From assembly GCF_026151205.1 (NCBI RefSeq), contig NC_087080.1:7853096-7917095 (forward strand): 64,000 nucleotides of DNA, written 5' to 3'. Shown here piece by piece: positions 23,924-35,475 of this stretch. The position numbers and the translations under genes were made by a program. This stretch comes from Bolinopsis microptera (taxonomy: Eukaryota > Ctenophora > Tentaculata > Lobata > Bolinopsidae). Each line of letters starts with the position of its first letter. Position 1 is the first letter of the stretch. The notes beneath the pieces are model-generated. The model made no database searches, was not told the DNA's origin, and saw only the letters and a list, made by a program, of their open reading frames with translations.

Positions 23924-26913
23924 TCAGCGTCTTTTGTCTCTGGATCTGCTTCTAGTTCGCCTCTTACGGTCACGTGACCTCGATGTGCGTTCCCGTGACT
24001 TTGATTTCCGATCTCGTGACCGTGACCGCCGATGGCGGGATCCAGATCTGGCTTTTTTCTCTTTTGATCGTGATCTGTAAGTAAAACCAATATTATCATC
24101 GGTGTCCATTAATTTATAGATTACGATGTTGTACACCAACGACCGAAACGTGTATAGTGCACAGCGCTATACAAATATGTACCTGTCTTTCGATCGTCGA
24201 ATGGACTTCTTCTTTCTCGACTTCGATCTATCACGTGACTTCTTTCTATCACGAGATCGGTGTCTTCTCCGTTTGGATTTACTACCGGACCGAGAACGCT
24301 TCCGTTTTGGAGATCCTTCAGCCTCCGCCGGAGCAACCGTCGGATTAGATTCTGGGAATAGTTTTAGATAAGGGCGTGTTTAACTGGTTTAACTGTCCAA
24401 GTTGTTCACTATCAGAGGAACAAACTCATTGGAGAAGACAATAGTTTTAAACCAACCTTCATTAACAGCGTTTGCAATAAGAGTCTGGGCATCGAGCAGA
24501 CGTTTCATCAGCAGGTCCTTCTCCCGTTCAGCTTCCGTTTGCTTTGTAGGAGGCTTCCTGTTAACAAAAGTCTTAATATCTCCGCCATGTTTAAGTTACA
24601 GTGTACTAAAGCTGATGCTTATGATTATTAAAGATAAAGCTTTTTAAATGTGACGGTATATCAGATAGTTTGATAAAAAATGAGAAGGTTTATCCAAGTT
24701 GGTGGCCACTTACCCGAGCCAGTGTCGACTGTGGATGACTCTTATCTGCATGTTACAAAAGTCGGCTCCGTCGTACTGTAGGGCCACGTTCACTGAGGCA
24801 AGATCAAAAAACTCTATAAAGGCAAACCTAGGGGACACCGGATTAGATAAATATAAACCTTGGGGACACCAGTCAATGAGAGGAAAAATGTACGGCTGGG
24901 CATAGGTTAATTTACCTCAGGCTAGGTTCATTTAAAAGCGGAAAATACAAAAGTAAAGATGCAGAAATTGGAGATCACAGATTGGGGTTTACGAGTCTCC
25001 TTTCATTATTTATTGGAGTTCGATAAAATTCGAGAAATCTCAACATCCTGCTCTATGCTCATTGCTCAATGCAGCAAACTGAAATAGTCGAATATGACAT
25101 GATAATGACTAAAATCTAATGAGTTGATAGAAATTGGGGGAACCAGAGGAATTAAATTTGAAATTTCACAAAAAAGGAGCAGGTGAGTGTGTGTAAATAC
25201 CTCTTTTTCTCCATCCAATCGCCACCTATTCTAAGATATCTGATATCACCGCAAAACTGGAAGTAGTTCAGGATATGTTCAGCAGTTAAAAATGGGTCCA
25301 GGTTGTCGACGTACACAGTCCTCCGAGCTTCCCGCTCCTTTTGCATGGTGTAATCTGAAGCGCCGGTCTACTGTCAAACTAATAGAATCTAAGCGTCGAC
25401 ATTACAGTTTCAATCCAAATAAATTTTCATACAATTCTCAATGTTTTATCTTTAAAACCTTCGACTAGTTTGGGAGCGATAGGCATGGGGACCCCAGTAG
25501 CTGCGATAAGTCGATAATTTGAAGCCAATTTCTGAGAGGAATCACATAGCTCCTTGGTCTGACTCAACCCTGCTACAAGCAAACTCTGGGGGAGAGAACT
25601 AAGTTAGGATTAAGTTAGGGTATTCTTGCATAAGACCAATTTAAAAGCAATGATATAAAATCCACGGATTCAAACAAAGAATAACTGAAACTCAGATCTG
25701 AAACTCACAGGCTGAGGTTTATTCCCGAGGACAGGATTAGCGATATGAGATGGAATAGTAGGAGCAATAGTAGAAACCAGCTGCTTCACCTCTCCCTTAT
25801 TATCTCCCGTCAGGATATTATCTTGTTGTTGTTTGGTGGTGGACATGGCGGCCGCTAGTTGTAGTATCTCGTATTCTGAGGGTATCACGGCTGAGGTGGT
25901 GTTGTTTATTAGTCAGGGGTTTCTTTAACAAGGGTGGGGGTACCTTGTTTGGAGCGTGAAGGTTAGTGACGTCGTATTGATGTCATAGGTGTGAACTGTG
26001 AAGGTTAGTGGGGTTTTTCGGATATTTTATTGACAAAAGTGCTTTTCTGGAGATCAAGTCAGATTTTCGGAGAAATAAATTAGGCTTACAAGAGCTTTCT
26101 CATGGAGATAAGCAACTTAAATTGAAGGCGGTTAAAAGAAACGCGGAAGCTAACCAGATCGTGGGAATTATTTAAAATTTTAAGAAGTTTAAGAATTTAG
26201 ATGATAAGATTATCACTTACAAACGGGTACAATTACGATAGGTTTATCAATGAAGACGGTACTAGTCATGTGCTGGGCAATATACACATACTGTGGACTC
26301 TCAAACTCTAGGTACGCCACTAGCACCCCGAACTTGTTTCTGTGCCTGGTTGGAAATGACGGTGTTAGGTGGGAGATGAGAAGAGAGAATTGGATGATGA
26401 TTATCGAGAAAATATCAAGTGCTTTCATCATGAAATGCTTTTTTAAGGAGTTATGTTACCACTCATACAAATGATTCTAAAAGCAAAGCGATGATTAAAC
26501 GATTTAAATAAACGTACTTGTCTTTTGGGAATATCTCAACATGGTCAATTGGACCTATCTGCTGGAAGAGCTCTTCTATCTGTTTATCTGTTGCTTTTAC
26601 ACTGTGAAATGAGGATACCAGATTTAGCATTTTGTATCAGTCAGTTATCAGTATATTTTCAGAACAGAAAACGCAGGAAACGTAAATTGACGAACCGAGA
26701 AAAGTGAGAATCCTATAAATAATCGGATCTATTATACCAATCTAATTTCTAATTTCTAATTTCTAATTTAATCACTGACCTAAGGTTAGTGACTTGTATG
26801 AGACGAGGTCCTTCAGCAACAGGAGGTGGAGTTATTGTTTCAGTCTTCTCCGTCTCATGGTTGACAGCGGGCACCAGCTCTATTTCATGGTCACCTGATA
26901 ACACTACCGCCAT
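23924..26913 (-). CDS. SREK1: SR-type splicing regulator with two RRMs, 10 exons, about 446 aa
   Basis: Exons: 26913-26780, 26601-26518, 26345-26221, 25890-25709, 25585-25459, 25354-25201, 24827-24714, 24557-24457, 24351-24183, 24074-23924. Every border is GT-AG and phases join exactly (1341 bases). RRM1 (about residues 38-114) has RLIQVTNL and ends TSTVFIDKPIVIVPV, like SRSF11/SREK1. RRM2 (about 228-300) has RTVYVDNL (RNP2) and FAFIEFFD (RNP1). Next is the family helix KPPTKQTEAEREKDLLMKRL. The last two exons are an Arg/Ser-rich domain (RSRSRDRKSKSRERTSRSRD). The family acts in the nucleus on splice-site choice by contacting other SR proteins. Having both RRMs points to SREK1 over SRSF11. 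The RS domain is shorter than in vertebrates. Confidence 0.92.
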
Positions 26914-27341
26914 CCGCAACTACAGGGCGGTTATTAGTTAATTAATTAAATAATTAATTACTTATATAAGTCAGATAAATTAAGTAAAACTGAGAAGAAA
27001 GCGAGGGTTGTACTACAGCAATGAATTATTCAAAAATATTTTTATTTTCATTCCACGTGACTCCGTCGAGTACACCCTTCTTTATCAAGTAATAGATAAG
27101 AGAATGAATAATGTTCATTCGAAAGTGCTTAGTAGATAGAACTGAAAGATAACATAACTTTAGAAACCAGGCGAATAACTTAAATACAAAAAGGTAAACG
27201 AAACATTGCCACTTCAAATGTTCCAGAAAACAAAAATATTCTGATCTAGAATCTTACCACACCCTATACCAAAGTATACGAAACCTACCGAATGTTCAAC
27301 CCTAAATAAAATACTACAATTTCGAATCTTTTAACACACTG
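26914..27341. other. Promoter interval of the SREK1-like gene
   Basis: A 428-bp gap to the next minus-strand gene. It includes an AT-rich ttaattaattaaataattaa stretch (26937-26960) and a minus-strand AATAAA at 27041-27046 that could serve the RMDN1-like gene. Confidence 0.45.
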
Positions 27342-28790
27342 TCACAAACTCAGAATAAAGTTATTCCTGTAAAAGGTCTCAGCCACTTCTAAAACTGCTT
27401 TATCATCGTCAGTCACGGCTTCTTGGTCCAATGTTAATTCCATGTAGTGTTTGGCTTTCCGTTTGTCCCCTAGCCTGAAAAGTTGTTCATTTAAACTTTA
27501 ATACAGATATTTCGTACGATCCAAGTATATGGTTTTGCGGGAAATGCGAGTTGTGAATCTAGTGAATAGGAATAGGAGCCAAAGGGATGGATGATTTTAT
27601 AAATTATACAATTAAAAAGTTACGACGAAATTGTCATTTTAAAATTAGAAAAATTTCAAAAAGATCAAACAATCTAATTAAAAATCCTATAACATATCTT
27701 AAACTAACTGAAAGTAAGTTTTGCCGATAAGGAAGATATTTCTTGTCCAAGCCTTTGGAGCGATCTCTTCCGCTTTAAGAAAGAAACCCAGCGCTTCCTC
27801 GTAACTACACTCGGGTAACTCCCCCAGGAATGTAGAAGCAAACTTCCTCTCCCAATAGGATAACTCCAGTAGCTCCACATGCCAGGTCCCCATCAGAGTC
27901 AGCACAGTTGCATCAGAGGGGTTCAACTCAATCGCTCGTTGGAGGTGATACTTCATAGTTTCCAGATTCTTGATTTGATGTTTCATGCCCTTGGAACCGC
28001 TATACGCGTTTGATATGATAGCTTTCCAGCGGTGCGCGGACGAGTTAGTTTCGTCAACAGCTAGGGCTTGATCGATTAAATCCACAGCTTCCTGTAAATC
28101 AGCTGTGCCCTTTAACCCCTTCATGTTGAGTCTTTCCCATTCGGCACGAGCACGTCTCCACAGAACTTCAGCATTGTTGAGGTCCTGGTATCGCTCCATG
28201 GAGTGGATTAGTTCTAAATACTCTTGCTTGTCGTAAAGTTCGTCTAGATATTTCAGTACATTATGAGGAGGTGGTGGATCGATTGGTAGAGGCTCGGGTG
28301 TGGGCTCTTCAGTGTCAGCTGAGGCTGAGGAATAAGAGGGTCAATGAAATAAAGCGTTCTTTAGAAAATCTTAAATTCCATGAACATTAAGAAAGATTGA
28401 AAACAATTTCACCGGAAAGTTATCGTTTATTTTTATCATTTTACTAAGACGAACCTGCTATGATGCCGGCAGCTAACAGTCCACTCCAGTAATATTTAGG
28501 ACATTCTTGTCGGTCTGTAGAATATTCTGGGTTACATATTTCCCTGTCCACCTCCGTGATGATGCGTAATTCCGTCTGTAGTCTTGTTTTTGCACGATAC
28601 GAGTTTATTCTGAGAAGTTGAACATTAACATCAACATTGTTAAGCACAGTAAAACAAACCACCTTGTTTTGAAAACCTAAATAATTGGTTAAAGAATAGC
28701 GAAATCAGATGAGGAAGAATGTAACTAAATAAGACTGATTACTCACAAAGTACATGCCCGTTTACTGCATCCAGAGTATCTTGTAATCAT
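27342..28790 (-). CDS. RMDN1: RMDN1-like protein, copy A, 4 exons, 315 aa
   Basis: Exons: 28790-28747, 28609-28455, 28324-27709, 27474-27342. Phases are continuous; 948 bases give 315 residues, close to human RMDN1 (314). The N-terminus MITRYSGCSKRACTL is basic and could be a mitochondrial targeting segment. A hydrophobic stretch YYWSGLLAAGIIAG is followed by a Pro-rich linker. The large exon encodes an all-helical TPR-like domain: LDELYDKQEY, LWRRARAEWERLN, SSAHRWKAIISNAYSG, LQRAIELNPSDA, LLELSYWERKFAS. The last exon adds LGDKRKAKHYMELTL. The family is linked to microtubules and mitochondria. A second copy lies 520 bp upstream with identical exon structure. Confidence 0.9.
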
Positions 28791-29310
28791 GGTTCAAAGT
28801 TCAATGTCCGGTTAAAATCATCAAAGTAAACGTACTATCAGTTCAGTACGATTTTATCATCGTTCCTACATGGTCAAATTAAGAATTATGGATGTTCTCA
28901 TAATGTACCAGGTATTAAATTACTAACTTAAGCACATTTAGACAATTTAACTTGAGTATTTACAGTAAAATGTTTGGTCCTGTATGTTTATTCGAAAATA
29001 TTTTCAATGAGCAAAAAAGTCGAGCCATGTGATTAACGTTCACATAATACAATTATGTATAAAACCTAGATCGATACTTCTCTGGTTTATCATCCAATTT
29101 CAAACAGTAATTTCACACAACTGGCATAAAAGCAAAAAATCCAGAGGATGAATCGAATAAATTAAATTAAATCCTACTCTGTATAAATATATTAAGCACA
29201 AAACAACCGACTATATAAACATTAGTACCTTAAACTTCAAATTCATTTAGACATTTAGGGTCACATTTAGGGTCACGTGATCTAAACGAGCTAGTAAGGA
29301 ATCATGATAA
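28791..29310. other. Spacer between the RMDN1-like genes
   Basis: 520 bp of AT-rich DNA that should hold the promoter of copy A and the 3' UTR of copy B. Nothing else recognised. Confidence 0.45.
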
Positions 29311-30963
29311 TCATGACTTAAAGTTAGTTTTGTAGAACTGTTTAGCTTCCTCCAAAAAGGCCTGATCTTCGTTTGTAACAACAGGTTGAGCCATTGCTAA
29401 CTCCAGGTAATGTTTCGCACACGGTGTTCGGTCCAACCTGAAATTCGTTAGTAGTGATTAGACGTGGAAACTTATCTTCCAACAACACTAAACTGTGTGA
29501 TCTGGCAAATCTTAGAATTTAACAAAATCTGTTCGACAAGTTTAGATGTATACTTATAAAATATCAAACCTGAAATAAGCTTTGCCGGTCATAAAAAGGT
29601 TCTCAATCGAAGTCTTCGGAGCGACTTCCTCAGCTTTCAGGAACAACATTAAGGCATCTTCATAATAATACTCTTCTGGCATTTCCCAAAACAAATTAAC
29701 GAAAACTCTTATGAGCAGCGGCATGTCCAGCAGGTTCATGTACAGAGAGCCTAGCAGAGTATTTGCAGCGGCCTGATTAGGATCCAAGTTAATAGCACGC
29801 CTCAGATGATATTCCATTGTTTTCAGGTTCTGAAACTGTTTCTTAAATCCAGCTAAAGTGCTGCAAGCGTTCGACAGAATAGCCTTCCAGAGGTGTGCTG
29901 AGGAGTTCTTCTCGTCTAAAGCCAGCGCTTGGTCGATCAGGTTTTCAAGTTCCTGCATTTGAGAAACCCGACCTTTTCGGTTTAACACATTATAGTCCTG
30001 TCCCTCTTGTTTGAGCAGCTCCCATTGCACGCGGGCGCGTCTCCACAGCACGTCCGCACTGTTCAGGTTGGTGTAACGCTGCATAAAGTTGTTCAGAACA
30101 ACATATTGCCGGGTGTTGTACAGGTTATCCAGGTATTCTAGAAGTTCAGGTGGGAGGTCGTCTGACTTGGTGGGTTCTTCTGGTTCTGTAGAGGCTGAAA
30201 GAGAATGTTGTTATTGGTTAAAATCTCAGAACTTTCTCTGCCACACGATATGTATATGGACAAAGTTTGGTAGGGGTGAGGGGTGTCTCCACTTTTTCTA
30301 AGATATTTCTCACAAAAATGATAACTGACACCCCTAAAGTTGAAATTGCAATTATGAGTTACAAATTGATTTAGTCCGGCATGGGCGCTGACACACTCGA
30401 CTAACCTGCTAAAATACCAGCAACTAAGAATCCAGTCCAGTAAATTTTAGAAGACTGTTCATGTTCTCTACCAGAATGGCTTTCTCCTTCGCAAAATGGC
30501 GTATAATATGTCCGCGTAATAACTGGTGTGTTTGTTTGTGCTCTGTCTTTCACACTGTATGAGCTAACCCTGGAGGGAAATTAGAAGTCAGGAGTCACAT
30601 GATACGGAAATGTGAAGGTATTGTCGGGGTAACCTGTTAGAGCACTTTCACTTTCATTAAGAATCAAACAGTGTAAAACAAGTCCTTCATATTATGGAGC
30701 TAGGGTGTGGGCTAGCTACACGGACACCTGGTTAAAACGTTTTCATCATATTACATAATCAATAAATGTATTTAATTGTATTTGTTGTTGTGAAGATAGT
30801 TTAAAACTATGTCACCAATGTAGATGATACACATTGCACCACATTGACTACAGACACACAAATTACACCTTACAGACATTCTTTAAACATCAGAAATTAG
30901 CAAAGTTAATTATACTTACAGTGTACAGGCCCGTTTGCCACATCGTGCGTATCTTGTAATCAT
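29311..30963 (-). CDS. RMDN1: RMDN1-like protein, copy B, 4 exons, 319 aa
   Basis: Exons: 30963-30920, 30569-30406, 30194-29570, 29437-29311, with the same exon phases as copy A (960 bases). The N-terminus MITRYARCGKRACTL nearly matches copy A, and the hydrophobic segment is IYWTGFLVAGILA. TPR-like motifs align with copy A: LWRRARVQWELLK, SSAHLWKAILSNACST, HLRRAINLDPNQA, LLDMPLLIRVFVN. Copy B has a four-residue-longer helix (YNVLNRKGRVSQMQEL) and a more divergent exon 2. The two genes are a tandem duplication old enough for much protein divergence while exon 1 stayed conserved. Both look intact. Confidence 0.9.
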
Positions 30964-31165
30964 AGTCAGTAAGTTACCACGGTAACCATGTGTCATCTCC
31001 GAACTTACATTCTACCTACACAGCACAAATTAATTAGACAGTGTATCGTGCTGGTACTACACTCGTACCATCGCTACTGTAATATTTCGTGAGCGTATTT
31101 TGTAAATTCTCAAACAAATATAAATATAGCCCCTACTTGCTAAAATACACAAAAATAACAGATCA
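30964..31165. promoter_or_regulatory. Upstream interval of RMDN1-like copy B
   Basis: Presumed promoter by position only; no clear motif. Confidence 0.3.
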
Positions 31166-31438
31166 ACATGTTAGAATGGAGGTGTGTGGTAGGAGAAATG
31201 TAATATGATACGTGCCATAATATGTTAGAATGGAGGTGTGTGGTAGGAGAAATGTAATATGATACGTGGTAGGAGAAATGTAATATGATACGTGCCATAA
31301 CATGTTAGAATGGAGGTGTGTGGTAGGAGAAATGTAATATGATACGTGCCATAATATGTTAGAATGGAGGTGTGTGGTAGGAGAAATGTAATATGATAGG
31401 TGTGTGGTAGGAGAAATGTAATATGATACGTGCCATAA
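31166..31438. repeat. Short tandem array, 54-bp unit with nested sub-repeats
   Basis: The unit gttagaatggaggtgtgtgg / taggagaaatgtaatatgat / acgtgccataatat (54 bp) repeats about five times. Some units carry an internal partial duplication of ggtaggagaaatgtaatatgat. The minus strand reads through as a 118-codon low-complexity frame that I do not take as a gene. Confidence 0.9.
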
Positions 31439-33318
31439 TATAATGAAGACCTGAATGGTATAATCACATCAAAAGAGCTCGTGTTACACGCGCTGAGCTT
31501 CTTTTTACGTTCGTGTGCTAGAAGTATTTCATTTTGCAATATTGCTGTGTGTTTGATATGTTGGAGTGTTGCAGATATCATTTCTGTTTTAAGTTCTCTT
31601 TGGTTATAATATCTGTTTCAGCTCTATTACGTAGGAAGTTTAACTGTGCGCATTTATATTAAATTATAGTCTGGACTATTTGCGTCATCATGATTGACAG
31701 CTGTTCTTTATTGCCAAACGGTTCATAGCAACTTGCAGTACGTCAGTATGTGTTTAATATATCGGAATATTGCAGATATATATCTTTGGTTTAAATCGTA
31801 TTTTCTTTGGTTATCATATACGTTTTCCAGCTTATAACCAAAACAAGTGAATTTAACTCAGCACAAATAGTCTAGACTATTTGCATCATCATGGTTGACA
31901 GCTCGGCATTCCTTTATTTCTTTATCGCTAAACAGTTGGAAATTTTAGCTGCTAATCTTGGTTTAATGCCGCTCAATTATTCCATATATGGATAAACAAA
32001 TTGCTATCAAGAAGCAAGTAGTATGAACAAGTGATATATAACCATACCCAACCTTAATATCAGTTGTTGTTTTCGTGATTTCATTTGGGATAGTAATTTG
32101 ATTTACAAGCGTCCGCACATAAACTCTAACCAATTAGTGTCACATACACTTACAGCTGATGGAGTTCCCTAATTACTTCTACATATATCCTACATATTAC
32201 ATTGCTCTCACTACATGTCACGGAGCTTATTACACTGAGTTCTGTGTCTTCATTACACCCTCCATTACATTTCCTTTTGTTCGTATCAGTTCTCTCACTT
32301 GTAGAGTAGCTTGTATACTTACTGAGACTGTGTACTGTTGCTTGTATACTATTGCTGTGGCTTGCAGAGTAGCTTGTTTACTTACTGTATGGTTTGTACT
32401 GTAGCTTGTACAGTTACTGTAGAGTACAGTATCTTACATAATCTATTTAGTGGCCTAGATACATGTTGTATTAGTATATTAGACTCTATTACGTAAACGT
32501 TCGTAATTTGTGCGAGGGTGGCTTTTAAGTGTCCACCGTGTAGTTCGACCTTCGACGAAGGTCATTCGTTGTTTGAAATTATTACTGATTTCATTTTTGT
32601 GAAGGTATAAAAAATATAACGTTTTTATCTTTAATTTAACCGTTATGTTGTAGCATTATACTTAACTGATTATAATTCGTGGCAAAGATTGGACTAATCT
32701 ACGAAGTATTAGTGAGCGAGTACAACTGATTGAGAATCCTATCAAGAAGCTCCAAGTTTTCTTAGTTTTAAAGATGGGTTCAACCTCGTGAGGCGTTTGT
32801 CCAATACATTTGTCCAACATGGGCTGTATCCACACTAATAAAGCACATGACAGACGACAGTGACAGATATACATGTCGCATTTCCCGCATGTTTTAATAC
32901 TGGATAAGAAGACGTCAAGGTGTATTTACTCAGTGCCTGTTGACATGTACACACTTTGTATACATGTTGTTATTTGCTGTTGCTCTCTCTACCTTTGCGG
33001 ACGATATACACTGTAACCCTGTTGGGTTGTATTTTAGCTTTCGGAGTTTTGTTGTATTGCTAGACAGTAGACAAGGTTTCAGATTTTTTGTGTGTTAACT
33101 TAAATCATTTGCAGCTTTTTAGGAAAATTTTGTGTTGCATGTCATGAAGGGACAAGGAGAAATTCTCAAATCCGTGTGGAATATGCTATATTATTCAATA
33201 TAGATCCATTCATAATAATGATATTCTTGAATTACAGACTGTAAAGCAATATCAATATTCCGAATTTAACCGCTTGTAACCCTACTTGTAAGGAAGTAAA
33301 TGTCAGAGATAACTTGAG
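31439..33318. other. Intergenic, nothing firm
   Basis: About 1.9 kb upstream of the plus-strand membrane protein gene, so its promoter and any 5' untranslated exon should be here. It contains two diverged copies of a block (around 31600-31700 and 31800-31900) sharing tagtctgga/actatttgc and tcatcatg. No coding exon recognised. Confidence 0.45.
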
Positions 33319-34094
33319 ATGCCGTCCTACCCGCCTACTAGTGAAGAGATCCTGGAGGATGATAGGCCAGTCCATCCGCCAACCTACGAGGATTCAATAA
33401 AACCAGCCCCCAGGAGAGCTTCAGCAGCAGGTAGGTTTCAGCGTCATAAGCACGTGTGTATCTTTGGGGATCTTTGTTTGTTACACGCTTTGTGAATATA
33501 GCCTTGTATTGAGTAATAAAGAAGTTCTGAGGCTATATATTTACCACAGGAAAACCAGAGCGTCCAGCCCCTCCTTACTGCGCAGTAGAGCAGATCTCCC
33601 GACCAGTACCAACACCCAGCTACCCTGCACCAGTACAGTACCCAGCAACAAGTGGCCAGTACCCACCTCCAGGTGGCCAGTACCCACCTCCAGGTGGCCA
33701 GTACCCTGGTACCGGTCAGCCCCCCTATGTGGCACGTACTGATCAGTACGACAGACGGAGGACTATAAGTATGGTGGGTACTGTCCCACCACACCAACAA
33801 CCCCACCAGCCTAACATCGTGACGGGTCAGTGTCATAAGTTGGAGATATGGCTGGCCAGTAAGACTGGCATGAGATCGTGTCTGGTGACTATGATCATGT
33901 GTGCTATTCTGACGATAGTGGCCTGGATCATTGGCGTTGGACAGATATCTGTGTTTTTTGTTATTGCTGGAATGGTGTCGCTGGGACTTCTTATCTGGTC
34001 GTTTAGTTTGAGGAAGCAGATTGCAAAGAGAGTGATGCAAAATGAGAGGAATATTAATTTTGATAGGGTAGAAATAAGACGTGTGCCAGCTTGA
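33319..34094 (+). CDS. Proline-rich two-pass membrane protein, 2 exons, 218 aa, family not recognised
   Basis: Exons 33319-33430 and 33550-34094 (GT-AG, phase 1). The ATG begins MPSYPPTSEEILEDDRPVHP and is the first after in-frame stops. The first half is disordered and proline-rich: HPPTYEDS (a PPxY motif, the type bound by WW domains), two copies of PPPGGQY, and several other tyrosine-containing prolines (APPYCAVE, QPPYVA). Two hydrophobic stretches follow: CLVTMIMCAILTIVAWIIGV (near 146-166) and ISVFFVIAGMVSLGLLIWSF (near 169-188). The tail is basic (RKQIAKRV). Architecture resembles small PPxY membrane adaptors that recruit NEDD4-type ligases, but that role is inference. It is convergent with PPP4R1. 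Confidence 0.8.
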
Positions 34095-35422
34095 AGGGAG
34101 TTGATTCTACTTAAACATGTTTGAACTTCGTTTCGATGATAGCAAGTTTCTTAAATGTTACTTTTTTAGACTTTAAATTGCGGGTATCCTCATTTTACAT
34201 ATCATCAAAAAGCACACAATTACAAGTTGTGATTATCTTACTGACTTACTAATTGATGTGTCTGAGACCCGGACAATGACGAGAAATGAAATGGACGTTA
34301 TCTTTTTAATGAAATTATGAGAATCTAATAGATGCCTGATGCAATATACGAGATGTTATTTTGAATGATTGACAATTTTATGTAGATTTGTGATTTTATG
34401 ATTGATTTTTTACGAAAAGTAAGCAATAAAACGATAAAAATTGAATAATTTATTCAGATGTAGAACACTTGGTATCAAGTTTGCCCCGATTATGAGAAGT
34501 AAATTTCCTCCAAACAGTTTCTTATCATTCTTACAAATTCTTGGCTTATATAGTTATTGACTTTCATAGAGTAACAAAAATCAAGCTTGTATAAAACATT
34601 GTTCGCCTTTGTGATTGACGAGGATGTAAACCCAACACAAACTCCGGGGTGACTCAAAATCAACCGTATAACCGACCATCGGTCATAAAAATCTACTTCC
34701 AAGATCTACTCTACGATATATTATAAAGATCTACGCTAACCATCCCGAAATATAGTTAATTTCAGGCCACCCTTTACAAAATCAAATCAGCTACACCCAA
34801 AAAGTGGGCACAGAAATGTCTTTTTGGACCTAATTTCGTCACGTTCATTACTTATTATATAATCGTATCAAAAACTCTTAACCATAGACCTGTTCTTTCT
34901 CTAAGCTCTGATAGAGCGATTAATATATTTACAAGCAAGACATATCACATATCAAATCAATCAATTCAAGTTAGCAATTAACAATAGGACGAAATAAGTC
35001 GTTCAGGTAACTAAATCTACTCTACAAAATTGACCACATATAATTATAAAGTAGGCACATGGCATATTCAGAAAAATAGCAGTTCTAAGGAAGTCCCTCA
35101 CTAGGATATAACTTAACAAATTAGTTTGCCTAAAGTTTAACTGTACCTATAGAGCTATCGCTACCAAAGTTAAAAAGAACTATCAGAAGTGACGTATATA
35201 GGCTTGTCATCACACAATACTATCATTTCACAGTTAAAGGAAAGTTATAAAAATATTTGCATTATATATAAGCAAAAATCTGAATCCAGACCGGTTTTCG
35301 ATTTTCGAGGGATTACAAACATTTTTACAATCTGAAATTTAACAATCCATGCTCTAACACATAAAATACACCAACCTATCACAAAGGGGCTCGAGGAACA
35401 CGTGGGATGCTTGTTTACATAG
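34095..35422. other. Convergent 3' interval
   Basis: Between two convergent genes. AT-rich; holds the plus-strand poly(A) signal at 34425 and presumably the PPP4R1 3' UTR. No gene recognised. Confidence 0.45.
34425..34430 (+). terminator. Poly(A) signal for the membrane protein gene
   Basis: AATAAA about 330 bases after the stop codon on the plus strand, preceded by a TA-rich stretch. Confidence 0.5.
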
Positions 35423-35475
35423 TGACGTCACTGAATAGGGCAGTGACGTCACGTGATGACGTAGTAATGACGTCA
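35423..35475. promoter_or_regulatory. Cluster of palindromic CRE sites (TGACGTCA)
   Basis: Perfect TGACGTCA occurs at 35423-35430, 35444-35451 and 35468-35475, with a TGACGT half-site at 35456-35461. Two of the full sites run into CACGTG E-boxes (35450-35455 and 35473-35478). The last site overlaps the PPP4R1 stop codon. This is the consensus for CREB/ATF factors. Activity is unproven. Confidence 0.6.

Noticed and set aside
31225-31581. 118-codon minus-strand frame with repeated YHITFLLPHT
   Set aside because: It is a translation of the 54-bp tandem repeat.
33444-34040. 198-codon minus-strand frame opposite the membrane protein gene
   Set aside because: It mirrors the proline-rich coding exon and intron and has no independent signal.
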